NCBI RefSeq assembly: GCF_905475395.1
Contig: NC_058337.1
Coordinates: 93,986,368 to 94,050,367 of the forward strand
DNA length: 64,000 bases
Reading direction: 5' to 3'
From: Chrysoperla carnea
Lineage: Eukaryota; Arthropoda; Insecta; Neuroptera; Chrysopidae
Shown in pieces: positions 57,860-64,000 of the stretch. The position numbers and the translations under genes are program-made. The notes beneath the pieces were generated by a model that was not told the origin of the DNA, ran no database searches, and saw nothing but the letters and a program-made list of their open reading frames with translations. Each line of letters begins with the position of its first letter. The stretch's first letter is position 1.

Positions 57860-57990
57860 CAATATTTAAATTGATCACGAAGAAAAATGACACAAATGTT
57901 GGAAGTACAGAAAAAGTTTATATCTCAAATAAATGCGAAAGTAACTCTGTTTGCCTGCCTGTCTGTTTATCTTCTTGGATTTTGAAATGT
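57860..57990 (+). mobile_element. Helitron-like fragment
   Basis: ATAAATGCGAAAGTAACTCT followed by TGCCTGCCTGTCTGT resembles the 5' part of the two Helitron-like elements (ATAAATGCGAAAGTAAGC, TTTGTTTGTTTG). Ends are not visible; the 60-codon frame across it is accidental. Confidence 0.35.
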
Positions 57991-58527
57991 CCTAAAAGTG
58001 AAAAATGTTTGTATGCAATGAATTATTTGCAATGAATAAAAAATTGAACTATCTACCGGTATGTTTTCGTTTATCTATCAATTATTTTCTAAGACATATT
58101 TATAGGTTTTTTAATTTCTTTGAGAGGAAGTTGGCATAAATCTAAATAAATATATTATATAGTGGAAAAAGAGCTCTGTGGCTGAAAAACAAAGCTTGGA
58201 CGATTGCCTCTTTAGTACTTGAGAAGGATATCTGAGTCAAAGGGGTGGATTGATAGATGAAAGGGAGCTAAGAGTTCACAGGTACTGTGTGTTGTATATG
58301 GAATAAGAGTACCGAGAGCAGAGTCTAAAGTTGATTCGAGCGGGTAACTGCATATAAAATTTAATTCGATAAACTGATTTATTGAAAAGTGGATAATATT
58401 ACATGATTGTAAACATTAGTGGTTTTGTGCAACATTGATTTTTTACACTTATAGTTATTTTAATTACCGTGCAATCTCGATATACAAAATCGGAAGGGAA
58501 CAAGTAAATATTCGTTGTATCACGTAA

Positions 58528-58944
58528 AGGAGCGTTCATTAATTACGTGAGGTATTTATAGGAAGGAGGAGTTCGAGCCGAATCTTACTAAATCTCACTT
58601 CGGGGAGAGGGGGGTCTTGGCAAATATCACGTAATTTTTTTGAATTAGAATAAATATTTTATTAAATTTCATTTAACAATTTATTATTTAATTTTATCAC
58701 TGTAATTTAAGATTACAGCAATATTCGCAAATACAAGTCTTGCTAGTCTTAAATATAGGCAATTTAGCAAATTATGCAAATTTTTTAAAATAAATCCAAT
58801 ACTTTAATACCCAAAGTAAAAGTTTTGAAAAATTTCACGTGAGATTGGGGAGGGAGGAAGGAGCCAACAAAAATCTCTCCAAGGGGGAGGGGGCTTGGTT
58901 AAAAAAGTCCTTAAAAATGCCTTCCGTAATTAATGGACGCCCCC
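58528..58944. mobile_element. PIF/Harbinger-like MITE with TAA duplication
   Basis: The ends AGGAGCGTTCATTAATTACG and, inverted, GGGGGCGTCCATTAATTACG match at 17 of 20 positions. They are flanked by TAA at 58525-58527 and 58945-58947, a 3-bp TWA duplication as PIF/Harbinger elements make. Subterminal G-rich tracts (GGGGAGAGGGGGG and GGGGGAGGGGG) are part of the element. Non-coding, 417 bp. Confidence 0.75.
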
Positions 58945-59960
58945 TAATTCATTAAACTGAGACTTGTTATATTGAAGTTAAGTTAGTCTATTTGTATAAT
59001 CTAAAGTTCTGCAACCGATAAGGAACACTTTTTACGTTTCTGAGTCTTCTAGTAATGAAGAGTAGCAATGTTTACATTACTTTCTATCACACAACAATAA
59101 TTGTTTGGAAAAGAACGTATCGGGACATGAATCACACCTTGATGGAATAATTTACTCGGGATTTATCGCATAACTACACTTACACTTATTTTTGGTCATA
59201 AATATGGCTTCAAACTTGATGTTGGAATCTTGGGTTTCATCTTGTTACTGTATGTAGGTATAGGCAAGGTCTCTTAGTTTTTGAAAACTATACCAAGGGT
59301 GAATTTTCTCATGACTACCAGCAATTAATACACATTATCTTCATTAATAGCATGTCTAATGTTAGCAGAATGCAACAACCTTAGCAGAATGTTACAATTA
59401 GCCGAATGAGAAAAAAAAATTTGACATTTTTGACTAATTTTTTCTTAGAAATTTTATGTAAAATGTAAAAACAGCTGCTGAGACGACTAACTTTCGGGCT
59501 ATATTTTTGGCAAATTTAGCCCGCACGTTCGTAAATGCATTGAAGGTATGCATAGGCATTATAATATTTACATCTATAATATTACAATTGTATATAGTCG
59601 TGTGTGATGCTAATATTCAAATCTAAATTAATAACAAGTAAGCATTAGCCATTTGAACTTTATCAATTGATAAGATAATTATAATAAGTCATCATGAATT
59701 GATCTTCAAATTGTGATTGATTACAAAGTTGTTCACGTAACTCTTTGGATATAAACTAACCAACCAAACAGTTCGATATGTTGGTATACATGTGAGGTTG
59801 ATTATACATTAAATGTTTATTGTTGTATAAGCTAGCACCCATGTATAAATTCGAGTACTATTCGAAAAAATACTCAAAATCAACGGTAACGGCGCAACAG
59901 TACCAAGGCTCTTAAAATTTTCTTTGGTAAACAAATCGATTGGACTTCAGTTACATAGTA

Positions 59961-60650
59961 AAAGGGGTACACCTTTGATGAAATGGAGAAAAATGCAATA
60001 AAAAATTTTTGTTTTGGAATTTGATGAAACTCAGTGGGTGGGATAATTTTGATCCAAAAAGTAAAAAAATTAGGTTAATTTAATGATTGGATGCAGAGTT
60101 TCTGAGATATCGCAATATTTGGATCGATTTTAGTCCGTATCTCAAAAACTACTCGACTAGTCATCAAATGCACTCGATTTTTGTACTTTTTGGGTCAAAA
60201 TTACCTTATATACTGAATTTTATCGAAATTGGAGATCAAAAAAATTTCTCGATTTTTTGCAATTTTTTTAAGGGGACCCCTTTGATAAAATCGAGAAAAT
60301 CTCAAAAAACATTTTTGTTTTGGAATTTGATGAAATTCAGTGGGTGGGGTAATTTTGATCCAAAAAGTATAAAAATTAGGTTAATTTAATAATTGGACGC
60401 AGAGTTTCTGAGATATCACAATATTTGGATCGATTTTAGTCAGTATCTCAAAAACTATTCGACCAGTCATCAAATGCACCCGATTTTTGTACTTTTTGGG
60501 TCAAAATTACCTTATATACTGAGTTTTATCGAAATTGGAGATAAATTTAATTTATCGATTTTTTGCAATTTTTTTAAGAGGTACCCCTTTGAAAAAATAG
60601 AGAATACCGGAAAAAAATTTTTCTTTTGGAATTTGATGAAATTGATGTTG
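59961..60650 (+). repeat. 306-bp satellite-like tandem repeat, about 2.25 copies
   Basis: The anchor TTTTGGAATTTGATGAAA occurs at 60012, 60318 and 60624, exactly 306 bp apart each time. Other markers (GAGTTTCTGAGATATC, TTTTTGTACTTTTTGGGTCA, TTATCGAAATTGGAGAT) repeat in register. Units differ by scattered substitutions but not in length. Because 306 is a multiple of three, the same frame is open in both full units (60087-60389 and 60393-60725, beginning TTG). I see no sign that it is translated. Confidence 0.85.
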
Positions 60651-60949
60651 GTCATTCTTTTGAATATGTCAATACTGACTTTGAGAACACGGCCAAACTA
60701 TAGTCTGAATTCGAGTATTGTTTGAAAATATGAGGCATATAATATTAATATCGTGTATAAGGCTTGATATATAATATAATAATATTAGAAATACTCATCA
60801 ATCATACTAAAATTGAACAAATTATTATTGTTATTGATCAAACTTGAAGACGTCAATTGATAAAATTATAATTAATGTGCTAAAAATAAAAGCTCTTTAA
60901 ATAATTGGTTCAAAGAAACCAGAAGGTTATGTAGCGAAGTGAAAAATAT

Positions 60950-61007
60950 GAAAAACACACAATTAACTGAGTTAATTGTTGAAATAACCTGCATAGAAAG
61001 TGTTGAA
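60950..61007 (+). repeat. GGAC-family repeat, 5' tip only
   Basis: ACACAATTAACTGAGTTAAT followed by TGTTGAAATAACCTGCATAG and AAGTGTTGAA match the first 55 bases of the family. The rest is missing. Confidence 0.6.
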
Positions 61008-61626
61008 TGCCAGTGTTTGCATTATTGTTAATAAATAAGAAAAGTTTGAACAACCAATACAATTATGGCGTCGTTTCGGATTATTAGGATGGATTAATTA
61101 GGTACCTACATCATATAAGTATTTTATATAATATATATTATACAAGGCATAAAAATGAATTTGATTTTTAAAGCCTTTTTATAGACAATATTTTGTTGTC
61201 AAATAACTTGGTCAGTTTTATTTAAATTAACTGTTCTTGCGCAGATAGATGTATACAATTTGTAATCTATATCGTAAGCCATTTATATTATATGAAGTAA
61301 GAAGAGTTTGTAACGACCTGGTGATTCTTATTTCTTATTGATCGTGTGCAAGATCAATGAGATCCATGGTTATCTTCTCACGTATATTACTTTGGTAACC
61401 ATAACAACCAATTATCCTCAGAAAGTGGATTTCAAGACCTCAATCAGGTCGTTATTATTTCTACTCCACATTTCAGCATTCAAATGTAAGTTCAACCTTA
61501 TGTATAAAACAAAGAGGGATTGTATGCATGAACCCAGCCGGTCAGACTCATCACTGGAAGTTGTACACATACAACACCAATTACAATCAGTCACACATAA
61601 CCATAACGCACATTACACATTCTCCT

Positions 61627-61700
61627 TTTGTTTTATACATAAGAACGTCTATAAAAACTCTTCTTACTTCATATATTTTATATGGCTAAGAGAGAGCTTC
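61627..61700 (+). repeat. Short dispersed repeat, copy 2
   Basis: Matches 37722-37800: GTTTTATACATAAGAACGTC, AAAAACTCTTCTTACTTCAT and GCTAAG(A/G)AGA. Copies differ by a few substitutions and lie in unrelated flanks. Confidence 0.6.
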
Positions 61701-63439
61701 TCTGCGTCAAAAAATATGCACTGAGCAAATTTAAAAACGGTGCCGTACTTTTTTCTCTAAAATATATTTGTTGATATACATGTGATATACCTATCAACAA
61801 AAACTTTTACTGATTTAATAAATATGGATAATCAACTTGTGCAGATTTTGTGACGCAGAGTATTCTTAGTAATCTCACATTTATGCAGATAAGTAGGATA
61901 CTGTTTGGCAATGTACATGGATACATAAAAAATGAAATAACCTGTGATGCTGTTCAAAGTGAAGAAAGAAACTTTGCAAACAATAATTTCGTGTACTGAA
62001 CCTTTTAAAACTGAATTAGAAATTCTAATTTTTGAAATACGTAGCACTGGAAATTACAATAAATCTTTTAAATTGTTCAAGTGTTCGGAAATAATAATAT
62101 GAAAGTATGATATATGAAAAACTTTCTTGAAATTTGTAATAATATTCACATATTCGTGGTAAATTTTTAAATCTGTTGTTTTATGAAATGACTATTAATA
62201 ATACAATTAACGCTTTTTATTTTATGAGATTTGAGCTAAATTCATATTAGCATCGATTTTAACGCAAATTATTTAATCAATCATATTATTTTATTAAATA
62301 AAAAAAATTTAATTAGTACGCCACGATGCTTTAACTTTGAGTTCTTGTAAGTATACTTTTTGTGAAAGGTTTTATCGGATTTTTAGAGCAAAAAAAAAAC
62401 TTATTCTATTATATTCACTTTCTGGGTTTACGCCATTTTAACATGGTGGTGGAACTAACTTAACGTAAATTTGGTTCCACCACATTTAATTGTTGCTTTT
62501 TCCTGCTAAAGGGTTTGAGAAACAAAATAAAAAAATTACATAGGACCAGATTTTCACCAGAAATAGCCTATTAAATAAAAATATTCATTTTCAAAAATCA
62601 TTTTTCAGTCCAAAATTAAATAAAAAATGTACTCTTATTGCGGTTTCTTTTGAAAACACATTTTTATAGGTCACATAGTCTAGTCAAGTGAGTTCTTTCT
62701 CCAAATTGGTTTTCCCTTCAACCATACTTTAAAATATCATACACTGTAAAAAGTTTGAAAGGTTTTTCCATTTAATATATACAAACGACGATATTTATAT
62801 ACTTACACTAACAGATTCAACACTAAAATAAATAAACAAATCTTGAAAGATATGTGTATAAGAAGTATACAGGAATATATTTACCTGTAAAATATAAATA
62901 TTAAGAGTAAAGTATACTATATGAGACTAGTGGAAAAGTACAAGACGTGTTGAAAACTATTTTCAACTGTTTATAATATAAACATTTATCATAATATATA
63001 GTTTTTCACTTAAATTTATGTAAAATTTATTACACTTTTCAAAAAATCATATACAGTTGAGAAACAAATGCAAATTGCTTTTGTGTAACAATTACGTCAA
63101 ATAATTCATTTTAAGTATGATCGAGGATATTTGATATCATCGGAGGGGAAGATCATTGAATAACAGTAAACTTTTAATACGGCTGATCAAAAAAAGAAGT
63201 GTAACGTTTTTATGGTTCATGTATGCATATGAGTTTCACCATAACTTCTAAAGTTGCTAACAGATTTGCGTTATTCCTGTATAGCGCCCAATGCACCCCC
63301 TACGGTTAGATAGGAAAATACTTTTCCTATCTTTGCTCTCACGGCTACAAAATTTTTAACGAGTAGTTTTCGAGTTACGGTTGATGAAAGCTGGACATAT
63401 ATTATAGTTATAGTATATGATTACCGTCATAATGATTGC

Positions 63440-63520
63440 AAATTTATTAGATATACAAATATTAGATATACAATTTATTCGATATATATTAGATGAGCAA
63501 ATTTATTAGATATACAAGGT
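63440..63520 (+). repeat. Short tandem duplication, ATTAGATATACAA units
   Basis: AAATTTATTAGATATACAA occurs at about 63440 and 63500, with degraded units (TATTAGATATACAATTTATT, CGATATATATTAGATGAG) between. Local slippage is the simplest origin. Confidence 0.55.
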
Positions 63521-64000
63521 TGAGGACGTAGCTCTGAAACTCTCCCAATTTTCAAATGAATGCAGAGTTTAGGGGTGATTTATGTTCCTGATGGTCCAAG
63601 GAACACGCAAAAAACAATTTATGAAATCGGGGTTGTGCGATTGATTTTCAACAATTTACGATTTATTTACATACACTGCCATATTTTACTTCACTGCCAT
63701 TTTGGCCTTTGATTCGGAGGACTACTATCTATTACATAATTTAATAAGTTCAGTAATTTTGAAAATTGTACCCAAAGTTCTTAAAAAAATCGATTTAAAG
63801 GCAATTTTAAGAACGAATTCGATTGACGTTGTCAATTTTGACAATGACAATTGATCACATTAATAAATTTTATAAACTCTCTTGTCTGTTATTAGATTAA
63901 TTTTGGCTAGTAAAAAAGTAGTTCTGCCGTTTTGCTGAATTGTGTATGATGTTGGTGCAAAGCTTAATCAACGTTTTCGAAAAATTTCCAAAAACTAGGT

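Larger units (their letters stand above)
53513..64000. other. Right-hand gene-free region
   Basis: No protein gene is supported in the last 10.5 kb. It contains a possible Harbinger-type repeat (53680-54212), a TTAA MITE with a nested Helitron-like element (54812-55958), a PIF/Harbinger-like MITE (58528-58944), a 306-bp satellite fragment (59961-60650), a GGAC-family tip (60950-61007) and the second copy of a short repeat (61627-61700). The stretches 56000-57840 and 61010-63430 are AT-rich; small open frames there match nothing I know. Confidence 0.6.

Noticed and set aside
60087-60725. Two similar frames (100 and 110 codons) as a small gene family
   Set aside because: They start at TTG, coincide with the 306-bp satellite period and show no domain.
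1-64000. Retroviral, LTR, Polinton or other virus-derived copies
   Set aside because: I looked for reverse-transcriptase, integrase and capsid-like wording and paired long direct repeats by eye and saw none that I could support; a faint, short remnant could be missed.

Overview
The window is about 64 kb of AT-rich animal nuclear DNA with spliced genes, long introns and dense fossil DNA transposons. It is very probably an insect. The protein genes read as insect-type orthologues (slowmo/PRELI-like protein, DGAT1, l(2)efl-type small heat-shock proteins), and one repeat ends in CCTAA units, the insect telomere-type pentamer. The order cannot be fixed from sequence alone. No bacterial-style operons, CRISPR arrays or viral genes were seen.

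Layout: (1) 1933-10320 (+) is a slowmo/PRELID3-type mitochondrial lipid-transfer protein in three exons with a 7.6 kb intron. Its C-terminus carries three 11-residue repeats. (2) 16324-17661 (-) is an intronless C2H2 zinc-finger protein whose finger array contains an internal four-finger duplication. (3) 26211-44516 (+) is diacylglycerol O-acyltransferase 1, reconstructed here as nine exons (503 residues) with a 12.5 kb first intron. (4) 47490-48026 (-) and 49948-50499 (+) are two close small-HSP paralogues arranged head to head, each with heat-shock elements and a TATA box. (5) 53420-53512 (+) is an intron-containing tRNA-Tyr. At 51839-51992 (-) lies a related, fully foldable tRNA-like gene with an 82-nt putative intron and an unusual anticodon loop. 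Two of the genes (1 and 3) act in lipid metabolism or transport, but nothing shows that they are co-regulated.

The rest is a layered repeat landscape. It includes hAT-type MITEs with 8-bp target duplications, two degraded hAT transposase ends, TTAA-flanked (piggyBac-like) MITEs, a pogo/Tigger-like MITE, a PIF/Harbinger-like MITE, a TA-flanked MITE pair, two short Helitron-like elements, several foldback elements, and a dispersed family of about 0.6 kb with an internal GGAC microsatellite (at least eight full or partial copies). A two-copy 306-bp satellite fragment also occurs. Nesting gives relative ages in two places: a TTAA MITE sits inside a GGAC-family copy, and a Helitron-like element sits inside another TTAA MITE.

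I found no convincing new multi-gene system. The items most worth checking are the long-intron tRNA-like gene, the 11-mer repeats on the lipid-transfer protein, the zinc-finger segmental duplication, the GGAC-core repeat family and the large foldbacks.
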